A DNA stretch of 64,000 nucleotides from Arabidopsis thaliana (taxonomy: Eukaryota; Streptophyta; Magnoliopsida; Brassicales; Brassicaceae), in contig NC_003074.8 of the NCBI RefSeq assembly GCF_000001735.4, positions 12,152,101 to 12,216,100 on the forward strand, in the 5' to 3' direction. Every line of letters begins with the position of its first letter. Position 1 is the stretch's first letter. Shown piece by piece: positions 34,411 through 45,845 of the stretch. The translations under genes and the position numbers were made by a program. The notes under the pieces were generated by a model. That model was not told the DNA's origin. It saw nothing but the letters and a program-made list of their open reading frames with translations, and did not search any database.

Positions 34411-34590
34411 TAGATTATGAATCACGGTTACGCAAAATTTAAAATAAAAAATAAAGATTTAACATTGATAACGTAGGAGTACTGCAATTCAATAACATAA
34501 AACAAAATTTAAATAACATGGAGATGTAATTTTGTTATGACGATACAATCACATCAATCGCCATCTTCATTCTTCATCTGATTCAAAACT

Positions 34591-34974
34591 TTAACTCTCG
34601 GTCGATCCATACCCCATTTTATCCCAATCAATACTAATCACCTTGAATTCATTCTTCTCCTTGTAAGCCTTGCTTACCTGCTCCTCCACTTTCTGGAACT
34701 CTTCCTCCACGTTAAATCCATCCTCCATCCTCTTCATTTTCTTTAGGAGATTAAGTTCCGTTTCTTTCTCACGCAGTTTGAGATCCAAGAAGTGTGCTTC
34801 CTCCGTCTCCTTTATAAATGTTGCATCTGATGAGAGAGATGATGCCTTTGAAATTTTCTCCGTTTCAAGCAGCCTGATGTTGGAACCGTCATCCACACAC
34901 GGCCTCTTGTTGGAACCTGATGCATCCATGATCTCGGAAGAGATTTGTTGCTCAGAGATTAGAGAAAGGGACAA
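34591..34974 (-). CDS. Unrecognised Lys/Glu-rich coiled-coil protein
   Basis: Open minus-strand frame without stops, 127 codons from 34,974, or 111 codons if translation starts at the second Met (34,926-34,928), which opens MDASGSNKRPCVDDGSN. It has a basic/Ser-rich start, then a predicted coiled coil (LREKETELNLLKKMKRMEDGFNVEEEFQKVEEQV) and a short end IDWDKMGYGSTES. A TATA box (TATATATAC on the minus strand, near 35,018-35,026) lies 45-50 bp upstream, followed by an AG-rich leader. I know no family for it. Its position beside a GRF gene and motif arrays suggests MULE cargo. I cannot tell if it is functional. Confidence 0.55.
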   Translation of the reverse strand: MSLSLISEQQISSEIMDASGSNKRPCVDDGSNIRLLETEKISKASSLSSDATFIKETEEAHFLDLKLREKETELNLLKKMKRMEDGFNVEEEFQKVEEQVSKAYKEKNEFKVISIDWDKMGYGSTES

Positions 34975-35285
34975 GAGAAAAGAGAAGAATCGACAAGAGA
35001 AAAGACTACAGTGAACCAGTGTATATATAGTCCTCTAACGACGTTTAGGTTCTTGACTATTCAGTTATATTTATAAGAAGGTAAACCGGTGTATATGTAG
35101 TCCTCGAGTGACGTTTGGGTTCTTTGATTACAACGACATTTGGGTATGACAAGTCAACCACCACGTTAGAATAACTCAGCCGTAACATCAAATAATCTAT
35201 TATAAGTCAGCCATTATGGTAGAATAACTCGGCCATCACACGATTTGTGCGGTGACAAGTCAGCCACCAGAATAACTATGCCAAA

Positions 35286-36135
35286 TGATGATAGGTTTTT
35301 AGTCAATTATCCTAAAACACCAATCATGTCATTGTAGTATTTTAGGTTGTCAATCCAAATGGGTGTGATGCTAGCAATCAAGATACAATCAGAGTTCACA
35401 GAGTTAAGCCAAGCAATAAGAGGTTTTCGGGTGTTCTAGCAGTCCTAAGTGAACAAGCAGGAAACAGAAATTCAAGCAGAACAGTAAAAACACTCGACCA
35501 ACACAGCTTGTTGCCAAGCACTGGATGTGGTCGAGTGACAGGTCGAGTAATAGACAGAAAATGTTACAGGGATACTCGGCTGCACAGTCTGTTGCCAGAC
35601 AACTTGGTGGGCGAGTATCAGGTCGAGTAACAGGCAGAAAATACAAAAACTAAACAACAGGCAGCGAGGTGCAGTAAACAATAGCGGAGTAAACAAAGAA
35701 ATCAATTAGATAAAGAATTCCCGAGGATGGGGTAATTGAGTAGTTTCGTTTCTTCAGTTTACAGATGATTGACATGCTCAATAAATTATCCCTAGACAAC
35801 AAGTTCGATAACCAAATCTAAGTGCCACCGCAACAGAGACCCTCAAGTTAAACCAGTCCCAGACTCAATCACCATTGATGAGAGCTAACCAAACATGCAT
35901 TACGAACCAACAAGTTAAAGCCAAAACGCTCCCTGCAACCAATACCTTAGTACAGAGCCACGAATCTCTGGAATTAGTGGTTCAGACATTTCATCGAACA
36001 CCTTTTGGGTGCAGATATGTCTGGGCTCAAATTCCAGTTGATCAGAAAGCAATAGGCATTAAGAACAACTAATCTAGAAAGGATCTATAAATCAAACTCA
36101 ACCACCTAGCGTATTGACAATTCTAAACTACTCTC
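35286..36135 (-). repeat. 3' LTR of the 35-43 kb element, truncated
   Basis: Matches the LTR at 59,726-61,495 from its 3' end through the CTCGACC/GGTCGAGT part and the AATCTAAGTGCCACCGCAAC block. Near 36,130 it jumps to sequence that in the 59.7-kb element lies beyond the LTR (GATA-ATCTAGCGGATTTGG). About 1.5 kb, including U3 and the polypurine tract, is therefore deleted. Confidence 0.85.
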
Positions 36136-37179
36136 AACAGTTTGATACATCTAGCGGATTTGGATTTCTTTAACAACTAAGATTCCTGTTTTTTTTTAAA
36201 TTTTACCCTTCTTCATTAGCTAACAAGAACTCTTTTCTTTTCTTTACAAATTCCAAAACCTTTACTAGACTTTTTCTGCTTGTTTAGCTTACTTCACCTA
36301 GAGTCTTTTACCTTTTCTTATCAATGAATCCATCCTTTTTTTTTCTTTTAGACATATCCCAACCCAAAGTATAAGCGCCCACTTAGTCCTATCTAGTCCG
36401 GATAATGCGAACTAGAACTACATGAGACACTATCTCTATCGTTACGAACCTAACACTTTCTACCAAGCTTAGTCGGAATAAGACCTCACAAACAATAATA
36501 ACTGATATAGGGCTTGAAAGAAAGTTTAGATTTGGTTTTGGTTTAACTGCTCTAATAAGGAGATTCAGCTACTTGGATTAACAAGAGTGGTTAAAATGAG
36601 TAAGAAAGTCCAAGTATTTTAGGGTATCCATGAGTTCCAATTTGATGCAGACATGATAATTGAAAATCAGATTCAGGTTCAAATTGATAGGGAATGGTAT
36701 CAGATCATGACAGTGTGGTTGAGTAGAGTAATCTAGGCATGGTGCAGTTTTACTTCAATTTCATTGACTACGCAACAGATAACTAGCAACGAGGACACTG
36801 AGTTTACCCGGTGAACCAAAACGCTTACAAGGCTATCTTATCATTATTCCCTATGCATATGCAACAGTCCTAAATGAAACACTCTAAACTCAATCCTAAA
36901 TGTAATGCAACTACATGAACACTCTGTTTTTGTGAAATCATTTTCTGAAAATTTTCAAATTTTATTGGTTTTTCTATGCCTTAGATGAATGCAGACTCAA
37001 GAGTATATACAATGCAACACACACTTCCTGATCCCTCCCCCAAACTTAAATCACACAGTCCACTGTGTGACTAAACTTGGAAGAGAGTCCTCAAGACAAA
37101 TCAAATCACAGAAACAAAATAAAAAAACAAATCACAAGAGATGGTATAATACAATGGTGAAGTGAGGCGCTTACCTAAG
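36136..37179 (-). other. Internal non-coding region of the Athila-type element
   Basis: Collinear with about 62,090-63,140 of the second minus-strand element. It contains a purine-rich tract on the minus strand (AAGTTTGGGGGAGGG near 37,040-37,054) that could be an internal polypurine tract. There is no coding sequence. Confidence 0.7.
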
Positions 37180-39003
37180 TCGAATAATGAACGAAGTTGG
37201 TCGTCAATGCTGCCTGTGATTGCTCCCAGGCCATTGACGAGTCGCCCTATTCTATATCAGCTCCAGCGTGTGGGTACTCGACCTCATCAGCTATGTGGCG
37301 GCCAACACCGCTCGTAGGATACCTGACCTCTCTCCTTCTGCTGCGGCCAGCACTGTGGTCGCGTAAACTTCGAGATTATAGAAGTCTTCTTCTCCTGGTG
37401 CTAGATCGAGTGAGCGTGGTCCTCCTCTTTCTCCCAGATTCATGAGGCTCGAATGATGAATGCCTCGCAGGCACATGCGAAACCTCTTGCTCACTAGGCT
37501 ATGGCTCGTCATATCTCCTCGAGGGCATGTCCTGAGGGAGCTGGCCCTGCGGAATAGCTGTAGTGGCAGAGGAGCAGCTTAGCTTGTCCTTAAGAAACTT
37601 GATAGCCTTGAAGAACTTGGCGAGTTACTTATCCTGTTTCTTGCACCACTTCTATAACTTGCTGTTGTTCTTGTGAGCTTCACTAAAACTCTTGCTCTCC
37701 CTCGCTGGAGGTACATGCTCACTGAAATGATACATTCTCGTGTCAAACTCTACTTCATCTGTTTCATCCGTCTTATCAACCTCTTCTGTTGTAGCTCCTT
37801 CCGTGTGAGTGATCTCCTTAGTTGGCAAACTGCCCTCGAAATAAAGATCTTCAAGCGCAGGCTTGAAGTCAATGTTCCTTCCCTCGAGAATCCTAGTAGC
37901 GTCAATGTAGAGGCGAAGTCGCCAACCATGTCATGCTCCAAGAACTCACATTGACGCAAATGATCCAAATCCATCATTCTCGGTTCTAACCTTGGTTCCT
38001 TCAGCGGTACTCCACAAGCTACCAGAATTGGCGTCACAACGCCACCTACGCATAGTGCTCCTCTCACCTTCTTCTTGCCGTTTGTCAACGTCCACATCCT
38101 GTATCCACACAAGTGGATCAACATAAGCATTACTAGTGACGCGTCATTGAGATCGCCTCTCAGGACCTTCTTTCCCTTTGTACGGCGGAGAATGCTTGTA
38201 AGTGCGGAATCTATCATCTCCATGTCTATGTTAGACACAGTGCCTGTAGACTCCCTGGAGTAAAGAACATTGGCAAACGAGCGCTGAAAGTAGCGAATCA
38301 CAGGAATTCAGATTTGGTTGGTCTTGGACCGCACAGAGTTTAGCGGTACATTGTTGCCAATAGTAGCCCACAAATCCTTAAGCTCTTCCCTGTCAAACTT
38401 AGGCTTGGTTCCCTTTCCACTAGGGAAGCCAAACAGTTCTTCCAACTTCTTGATCAACAACTGATAGCGATGCTCATCCATTGGTATCCAGCTCAAATTC
38501 TGTGAGACCCTGATACATCTCCACTTGCATTGTGGAGAGAAACTCGATCGTTTCCTCCTTGTAGGCAGCGTATGGGTAAGACATGAGTGTCTCCAGATGA
38601 CACTTCTCAAACAGATGCTGCACGTCCTCCAGTAGCCCAGCGGGGCTAAAGTCTCGTAGCAAGGATACCTCGTTCCCCATAAATCGTTCAGCTCAAAGAG
38701 TCGTATATTCTCTTCGAATGGAACCTCATCGGGTTTGTTCAACAGCTTTGTCTCCTTGCGCTATGACTCTGGCTCATACTCAGTCTTGATGTCCTCATCA
38801 ATCAACTCATACCTACTCGACTTCGCTCTCTTTCCTCTAGCGATTTCAGCTCTTCTCTGACTACGTCGAGCTGCTGAGCGTTCTATTTCTTCACGGAAGC
38901 TCTTGTAAGCATGTTCTTCTCTCTCTGGTCTAGTGGACCAAGATTCAGCTTCATCCACAATATACTCTTGATCCATAGAAGACTCACTACTGTAGTTACG
39001 CAT
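37180..39003 (-). pseudogene. ATHILA ORF1 / env-like protein, frameshifted
   Basis: The product is the Arabidopsis 'ATHILA ORF-1' family, the gene that follows pol in Athila elements, in an env-like position; function not established. I start at the ATG at 39,003 (MRNYSSESSMDQ). In order: an Arg-rich segment (RRSQRRAEIARGKRAK), [19 protein letters not shown], then after a frameshift [18 protein letters not shown], back to ELFGFPSGKGTKPKFDREEL and WATIGNNVPLNS, then a break and IRYFQRSFANVLYSRESTGTVSN, GALCVGGVVTPILVACGVPL and MMDLDHLRQCEFLEHDMVGDF. The rest is in altered frames, ending near 37,180 where the second element has its stop. At least three frameshifts are present. Confidence 0.85.
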
Positions 39004-39009
39004 GTTGAT

Positions 39010-40260
39010 TTCCTGTAAACAGATGGAACTCAAAGAGAAACGTTAATACGTTAGCTCCAACGAAACCAAAAACACTAAAGCACACAGTCGAGTGAGTAAG
39101 TCGAGTAATAACCGGTCGAGAGATTTTGTTGGTTTTGGAAATCGAATTCGTCTTGCTTATTTGTGAACCGATCGAGTGTATGGTTGAGTAATAACCGGCG
39201 TCGTTGATTTAAAGAAGACTTGGTCAGCGATCGAGTGAGCTTGAAAACCGATGATGGCGAAGAGAACCTCACTGTGGTCGAGTGAACTCCAGGATTGGTG
39301 AGAAGAAGACTTCGCCTGGTAAGGAGGCCGAGTAGCTTCTTTCTCCTTTTCTCTTGTGAAGCGATCGAGTATATACTCCTCTTCTTCTCCGTGGTTGAAT
39401 TTGGGGAACCGGTCGAGTGATTGAAACAAAACGATTGAAGATGATGAAGCGATGAGAGTGAGGTCGAGTGATGAGGAGGTTGTTGTTGAGCGACAAAGTA
39501 AGAGGGTTGGATCGAGTGGTGTACTTCGCGATCGAGTGGATTGAGAGCAGCTTCGTTCTCGTTTCTCCGTTGAGTATGTCGAGTGATAAGGCGATGGAGA
39601 GATGGCGTGGTTTGGTCAAGGGTCGGTGAGGAAGATGGTGATCAGAGATCGAGTGAAGTTGTTGAAGTTGGAGAGTGATGAATTCAGAGCAAAAGAGAAG
39701 ACGGTGTTTTTTTCGATGAGAGATGGCACCAGCTTGGTCGAGTGGATTGGTGCGGTCGAGTGGTGGTAGTGATGGTGTTGTTTTGTGGCTGTCGAATGAA
39801 TGGGGTCGGTGAAGCTGGTCGTGGTCGAGTGAAGAACTTGGTGAACTTGAGAGTGAGTGACGATGAGAGATGAGAGAGGTGCGGTCGAGTCTAGGTTGCG
39901 GAAAAACTGAGGTAGAAATGCTTGTTGAGGTCGAGTGAAGAGTGAAGGTAAGGGCGATTTGAAGAGATGGAGGTCGAGTGATGATAAGGGTAAGGGTAAG
40001 GTATGGTTGGTTGAGAAGAGATGAGGGAGATCTCTTGTCTGTTGGTTAGGAGCGTGGGAGACATAGGGTGCAGTGGTGGGTCTCACGGTTGTCTCTTTGT
40101 TCTTAATCATTGCTCTGTCTTCACTAGGAAAACCTGAGGAAATCCGGCAATCCACTGTAAACTTGATAAACTCCCTGTAATACTCTGTAGCTTCTGTTGG
40201 TCGAGTATAATAATGATTTAAAAATTTTTGGGTTTTAAACATCACACATACTCGACTGAT
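39010..40260 (-). repeat. CTCGACC-rich tract of the Athila-type element
   Basis: Dense dispersed copies of (C)ACTCGACC on the minus strand (GGTCGAGTG on plus), with variants CTCGATC, at irregular steps of 15-80 bp. The open minus-strand frames (for example 39,616-40,245) translate the motif as HSTRP/HSTAP-like phrases and have low-complexity composition, so I do not call them genes. The region lies between gag-protease and the env-like gene, where autonomous Athila elements have pol or an intron. Confidence 0.8.
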
Positions 40261-40517
40261 GTACTCGAATGCAAGGTCTCCACGTGCAACAAAAAGTTTT
40301 CAAAATTTTGCACTCCACTGGGCTATACACTCGATCTTCAGGCCTTTTGTAGAGTAAGAGTTTTGAATTTTTACTCTATCTCCACGTTGTTCCTTTGTTA
40401 CTGAGAACCACAAACACAACTAAAACAAATCAAAAATAACAAGAAAATAAAAATTTATTTACAGAGATAGTCATGGGACTTCCTCCCAAGTGAGCTTGTT
40501 TAAAGTCTCTCGCTTGA

Positions 40518-43091
40518 TTAAGAAGAAAATGGGTAATACAGAGGGTCTGCATTGTCCTCTCTGATATCATCATCATATTCAACGTCCTCTCTGGAGAGGT
40601 GTGCAGCAGAATACTCAATTCCCCTTTCTTCAAAGTAGGCTTCTTTCTCTCGTGGAGGGTAATCTATCTCTTCGGACCATCTTGAAGTGAACTTTTTTCT
40701 TGGGATAATGTCAATCCCGCCTTTAGGCTGAGCTTCCTTTTGCATCTGATTCAGCTTACTCTTAAGTTCCTCAACAATGTGGGCTAGCTCCTCTATAGTT
40801 TTTTCTTGTTTATCAGACCTCTTTTTAAGTTCTTTTACGCTCTTAGTCTCAGATCCTTCTCCTGGGATCACTCTATCGTCTTCAGAGGTTTTTCCATCTT
40901 CTGTTGACCTTTGTGGAGTTTTGTTGATGTCAAACTGAAGCTTGATGTGATTTCCAAGGTTGAGATTTATTTTCACTTCCCTGACATCTATCACTGCTCC
41001 CACTGAGGCTAAGAAAGGTCTTTCCAAGATTAGATGATCCTTATGTTCTTCTTTCAATCTAGCACAACGAAGTTTGTAGGCACTTCCACTCCATTAATTA
41101 TGACGGGTAAATCTTTTAGCATGCCAAAGGGTTTTCTTGAAGACCTATCCGGAAGGCGGAAAGTCAGGTCACAAGGCATGTACTGAATGAATTCCAACCT
41201 CCTTGCCACAGAGAGTGGCATTAAACTGACAGAGGCTCCGAGATCGCACAGGCAATTGCTGAAAGCTAATTCCCCAATGGAACATGGTAGAGTACAAGAT
41301 CCAGGATCTTCTAATTTTTCTTGAACAATCCTCTTATCAGCAGCTCGAGATGGATTAGCATCACATTCATCATCTGAATCGTGATACATCTTGATCCTTT
41401 CCAGTATCAGATTTCTCACATCTTTGTGAGGATCATGAATCACGTTGAGAACTTCCATAAGCGGCATCACTACTTCAATCTCGTTAAGCTGTTTCTCTGC
41501 AACAGATTTGTATCTCTCCATCCAGGCTTTCCTGAATTTCCATGGTAAAGCACGTGAGGGTAATGGAGTAGGTTTGAATCGTTTTGCCATTCTCTCAATT
41601 ATGGCTACTTTCTCTTCCGAGGTGGATTGAATGAGATGGTGAGAACCAGCAGAGTGGTTGAATTCAACAACAGAGACCTTAACCTGAGTAGAAGCCTCTC
41701 CTTCTTGAACATCATTGTCCCAGTGATTAAGTTAGGAACATGTCTAGTTGGCAGCTCTCGATCATGGCAGATAGTGATCGCGTTAACAGTTGCATACTCC
41801 TTTTGATTCTGTATGGGCTTCCCTGGAAGTCCTGTAACTTTGGGCGCAGAGGTAGATGCTGATTGGCCTTCCAAATATCTGACTTTGGTATTCAATGCCT
41901 CCACTTTGGCATTCAGGTCATTGTACCTGCAGTCCATTGAGCTAGATGCTTGTTCTTGTAGCAGCTGTTGTGCCATTTGTTTCATGTTAGCGTCAGGAGC
42001 GGGAGGACCTTGGTGTTGTTGAGGTGCAAACCTAGGTGGTGGTTGCTGCTGGTAGTTCCCTGAAATTGCTGCTTGGAAACAAAATCTTGCTTGTAGGGAA
42101 CAAAAGGTTTGTTATGACCTTGTTGTCGTTGTGGAGGATACACTTGATCCTGAGGATTAGCAATGTTGGTGCTGCGATAAGAGAGGTTGGGGTTGTTAGT
42201 CTTGAAGTTGTTGTATCCTTTGTAGCCACTTTGATTATTGATGTAGCTAACTTCTTCTAACTGATTCCCCTCCCCATCTTGGACCTGATACTGCTCGTCA
42301 TCAACAAGGAAGTGCACATGCTTCTGCTGGCTAAGAAGAATCTTGTCCTGCTTGTCATTCAACGCTTTGATCTCCTTCCTATGTTTGTCATCCGAGTCAG
42401 TTGTGCCTCTGATGGTCCTCTCGCAGTCCTTGTTGTAATTATCATTTGATTGAGCTAGGTTCTCAATCAATTCCCATCCTTCTTCAACATCTTTGTTCTG
42501 GAAATTTTCATTGCTGGCGGTATCCAGAAGCATTCTGATGCGTGGTAAAACTCCTCTGTATAGAGTGCTGAGTAGAGAGGCTTTCTTGAAGCCATGATGA
42601 GGGCATTGGTTGGTGTAACCCTTGAAACGCTCCCATGCTTCACAGAAGCTTTCACCAGTCTTCTGTGAAAAACTAGAAATCTCATTTATGAGTCTTGCAG
42701 TTTTGGCGTTGGAGAAGAACTTTGCTAAAAAAGCCTTCTTGCAATCAACCCAGGTGATGATTGAGTCATGGGGCATATTCTTTTCCCATATGTGTGCTTT
42801 GTCGCCCAAGAAGAATGGAAACAACCGGAGCTTGAATCCGTCTTCACTGACACCATTGACTTTTGTTAGGTTGCAGAGCCTATCAAATTCATCCAAGTGG
42901 TCGAGTAGATCCTCCATTGGTAGACCATGAAATTTGTTCCCCTGAATCATCGAGATGAGACCACTCTTAATCTTGAAGTTGTTGTTCTGGATAGTAGGAG
43001 GTGCAATTCCTTTCCTCTGGCGGTGGTCCCGTGGTGCATCTCCAGCACCAATGTTTGGTGGGCCATTCTGTTGATTTTGTTCGTCAGTCAT
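40518..43091 (-). pseudogene. Athila-type gag-protease, frameshifted
   Basis: Capsid and aspartic protease of the element. Gag (43,091-41,982): [42 protein letters not shown], then [35 protein letters not shown] (Retrotrans_gag), then a Gln-rich tail. After frameshifts near 41,985 and 41,600-41,740 comes the protease (41,590-40,518): [32 protein letters not shown], with the active-site D-L-G-A. The flap/late motif reads LILERPFLA where the family has LILGRPFLA. It ends with a charged coiled-coil tail and LSRED. It is followed on the minus strand by the phrase GCTCACTTGGGAGGAAGTCCC, which in related elements comes after integrase. Confidence 0.9.
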
Positions 43092-43337
43092 TTCGAGTGG
43101 TTGGTGAGGTACAAGGTTTACTGTGTTTCTCCTTTCTCTGAGTTCGCGAGATATGTGGTCGATGTTATCGTTGAAAAGGAGGTTCTGGTTGCCTCTTGAT
43201 CGAGTATGCGTACAGCAGAGGTGTACCTGGATCTAGAAGACAACAAGAAAAACACACAGTTAGTAACTGAAATAAAAATTGAAAAAGAACTTGATCTAAG
43301 AAAGTCTAAAATCTTAAATATAACAAACAAACACCCA

Positions 43338-43356
43338 ATCAGCAACGACGCCAAAT
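43338..43356 (-). promoter_or_regulatory. Primer-binding site of the 35-43 kb element
   Basis: Minus strand ATTTGGCGTCGTTGC directly after the 5' LTR. Close to the TGGCGCCGTTGCC site of Athila elements, which is complementary to the 3' end of tRNA-Asp. Confidence 0.8.
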
Positions 43357-43663
43357 TGATAATAGTTTTTTAGTTAATTATCCTAAAACACCAATCATGT
43401 CATTGTAGTATTTTAGGTTGTCAATCCAAACGGGTGTGATGCTAGCAATCAAGATACAATCAGAGTTCACAGAGTCAAGCCAAGCAATAACAGGTTTTGA
43501 GGTGTTCTAGCAGTCCTAAGTGAAGATGCAGGAAACAGAAATTCAAGTAGAACAGTAAAAAAACTCGACCAACACAGCTTGTTGCAAAGCACTTGATGTG
43601 GTCGAGTGACTGGTCGAGTAAAAGACATAAAGTGTAACAGGGATATAAAATGCACACTTATCA
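43357..43663 (-). repeat. 5' LTR of the 35-43 kb element, internally deleted
   Basis: Only 307 bp against about 1.6-1.8 kb for full LTRs of the group. It has the correct 5' end (TGATAAGTG) and 3' end (...AACTATTATCA); the interior between the first about 20 bp and the CTCGACC part is missing, so promoter and polyadenylation region are gone. Confidence 0.88.
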
Positions 43664-43674
43664 CCAAACATCAA

Positions 43675-43800
43675 ATTAAACTACGATAACTCAGCTGTTA
43701 CGGTATAATAACTCAGCATAGCACGATTTGAGCGATGACAAGTTAGCATAACTCAAACGTAAAAAGAATTGAGCGATGAGAAGTCAGTAATTACATCGAT
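43675..43800 (+). repeat. ACTCAGC motif cluster resuming right of the Athila-type element
   Basis: GATAACTCAGCTGTTACGG, TAACTCAGCATAGC and weaker copies directly after the CCAAA target duplication, continuing the array cut at 35,280. Confidence 0.85.
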
Positions 43801-44599
43801 TTAACTTATAATTAACTTAATAGATTTATACAGACATAATTCTGGTTATGAATCCTAAAGCGTGAATATTTAGTACAATCACATGCTAAAAATCCCAAAA
43901 GACACACACATATGTTCGAAAAAGCCAATCACTGCTACAAAAACCGTACAGCCATCCTTTTCGGTGCTTCATCGAAGATCTCTGTTGCCATCCTAACCCA
44001 TAGAGCCTGGATATTTGCATCAGTAATGCCATCAAAACAAACACCAAGCAATAAACATTCAAGAATCTTTAACGTGTAAGCGCTGTAGTCCCCTCTGATA
44101 TGTTTTTGCGGGACCTTTTTCTTGTCCCTCTGCCGGAATGAAAATTGGTCGTATCGTGGCATACGGACTTCAGAAGGAATCGGTTCGTTCATCATCTGTA
44201 GAATCATCCTCGTGAACGGCCTACAAGCTTCCAGCATTTTTCCATCGCTCTCGTCTGTATGCTCTTAGCGATGCAATCATAGCAATCGATGTGAGACGTA
44301 AGCAAGTTCACGTGAAGGGTCACCAAATGATTACCTCCGGTTGGTGGTTAAGATACAAGTGATCCACATCTGTTATCCACTTCTTCCGCGTTAGGAGTTC
44401 TCCAGCCGTACCGTTCATCCACTGTTGATACGCGGTCTCTTTGAAAGAAAACCTCTTTGGTTTGATTTTCCACTGATTGTATTCATTAACCCAATAAGTC
44501 GTGAACCAATCTCGTAGGAGCCTCTGGGCGAGGATTTTCATATACGCAGCAATTTGCTGTACAAAAATAAAACTATCCAAGACAAAACACAACATTAAC

Positions 44600-44830
44600 T
44601 CAACTGTAACCAAGTAAATTTCAGCCTCAACACCTAAATAAATCAGCCATTATCTACTTTAACTCAGGCAGGACAATACCCTAACTCAAACATAACCAAC
44701 TACAACTCAGTCTGCACACCAGAATAAACCAGCTATAATTTATTTAACTCAGCCTGAACGACACGATAACTTAGCCATAAAGTAGACAAACTTAGACAAA
44801 ATATAGCAATAACTTACTTCATCACCAAGC
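44600..44830 (+). repeat. ACTCAGCC motif array in ULP1 gene intron
   Basis: About ten diverged copies (AACTCAACTGTAACC, ATCAGCCATTAT, AACTCAGGCAGGAC, AACTCAGCCTGAAC, AACTTAGCCATAA) confined to the intron between the linker and protease exons. Confidence 0.85.
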
Positions 44831-45845
44831 CATCCATATTTTGAATCTGGTCAAAACTTTCTTTCGGTCATGATAACTCTGTAGAACTGCACCTCGTCTA
44901 TTCCATTTTCCAACGATTTTTTGCTAACAAATAATAAAAGAAAGTTAATATACACAAATAGTGTAAGCATGTCATACTTAACAACTTATTACGGTATAAA
45001 GAGCCATACCAGTCGGGACTTGACAAATAATCCTTAAGTTTCTGCAATTTGACTGGATCAATCGGTGCCATAGAATCATAGATTCCTCATGAAGGCAGAC
45101 AACCCTTCATCATGCAGCTCAGCCCGCTGTCTCCAATTACTGGAAAAGTCATAGTGGTCATTTCATCGAGTTTAATCAATGAACTCCCATCCGGGGACAA
45201 CTTAACAGTTTTTCTCCTCGCAGCTTTTACTCTCTGCAGCCTCATGGTTTCCTCCTCATCTTCATCAGACTCAGGAAGCAGGCGATTATACTCAGATACA
45301 ATCTGGTCAGTAACATCAAGTATAGAATCATCATCAGCTACCCTCTCACCATCAGCTTTTTCCTTGGCTTCCTTAGGCTTATTCTTGGGGACAGAAGAAG
45401 TATCACCGTCAACTTTTTCCTTGGCTTCCTCAGGCTTATTTTTGGGGCCAGAAGAAGTACCACAGTCAGCTTTTTCCTTGGCTTTTTCCTCAAGTGATTT
45501 TGGCTTTTTTATTGTCACCTTTAGAAGCACCTTTGGAGGCACCTTTGTAGGTGGCTTTGTAGCAGCATTTCTTCCTCTTTTGGCTGGCTCTTTCACGATT
45601 AGCTCATTTAATATTTTCTCCTTAACATTGCCTTTCTTCTTTGGTGATGTTTTCGCTTTGGAAATTCTCCTCGCCGCCGTCGTAGAGCGTAAACGGCGGG
45701 AACCAGGAGACTTCTCAATGAAATCAATATCAGAATTGTTTCCTTCAGTGGCCTTAGCAAATTCTCCATCAAAATTCCTACTAACCCCAACCTCTGCAAT
45801 ATCAGCATCCTTCTCTACCACTACAACTTCTTTCGACTGCATAAA

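Larger units (their letters stand above)
35281..43668 (-). mobile_element. Athila-type Gypsy element without pol, 5-bp TSD
   Basis: Minus-strand LTR retrotransposon from 35,286 (TGATGATAGG) to 43,663 (...CACTTATCA), flanked by CCAAA at 35,281-35,285 and 43,664-43,668. The 5' LTR is 43,357-43,663 and the 3' LTR starts at 35,286; their shared 300 bp differ at few sites, mostly C/T, so the insertion is fairly young. Both LTRs have internal deletions. Order on the minus strand: LTR, PBS, gag-protease, a CTCGACC-rich tract, ATHILA ORF1/env-like gene, a non-coding region, LTR. RT, RNase H and integrase are absent. It interrupts the MULE domain: motif arrays stop at one edge and resume at the other. 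Confidence 0.92.

Noticed and set aside
39269-40245. Long minus-strand open frames with many HSTRP/STRPH phrases
   Set aside because: The phrases are translations of the dispersed CTCGACC motif in non-coding DNA; low-complexity composition and no family motif.
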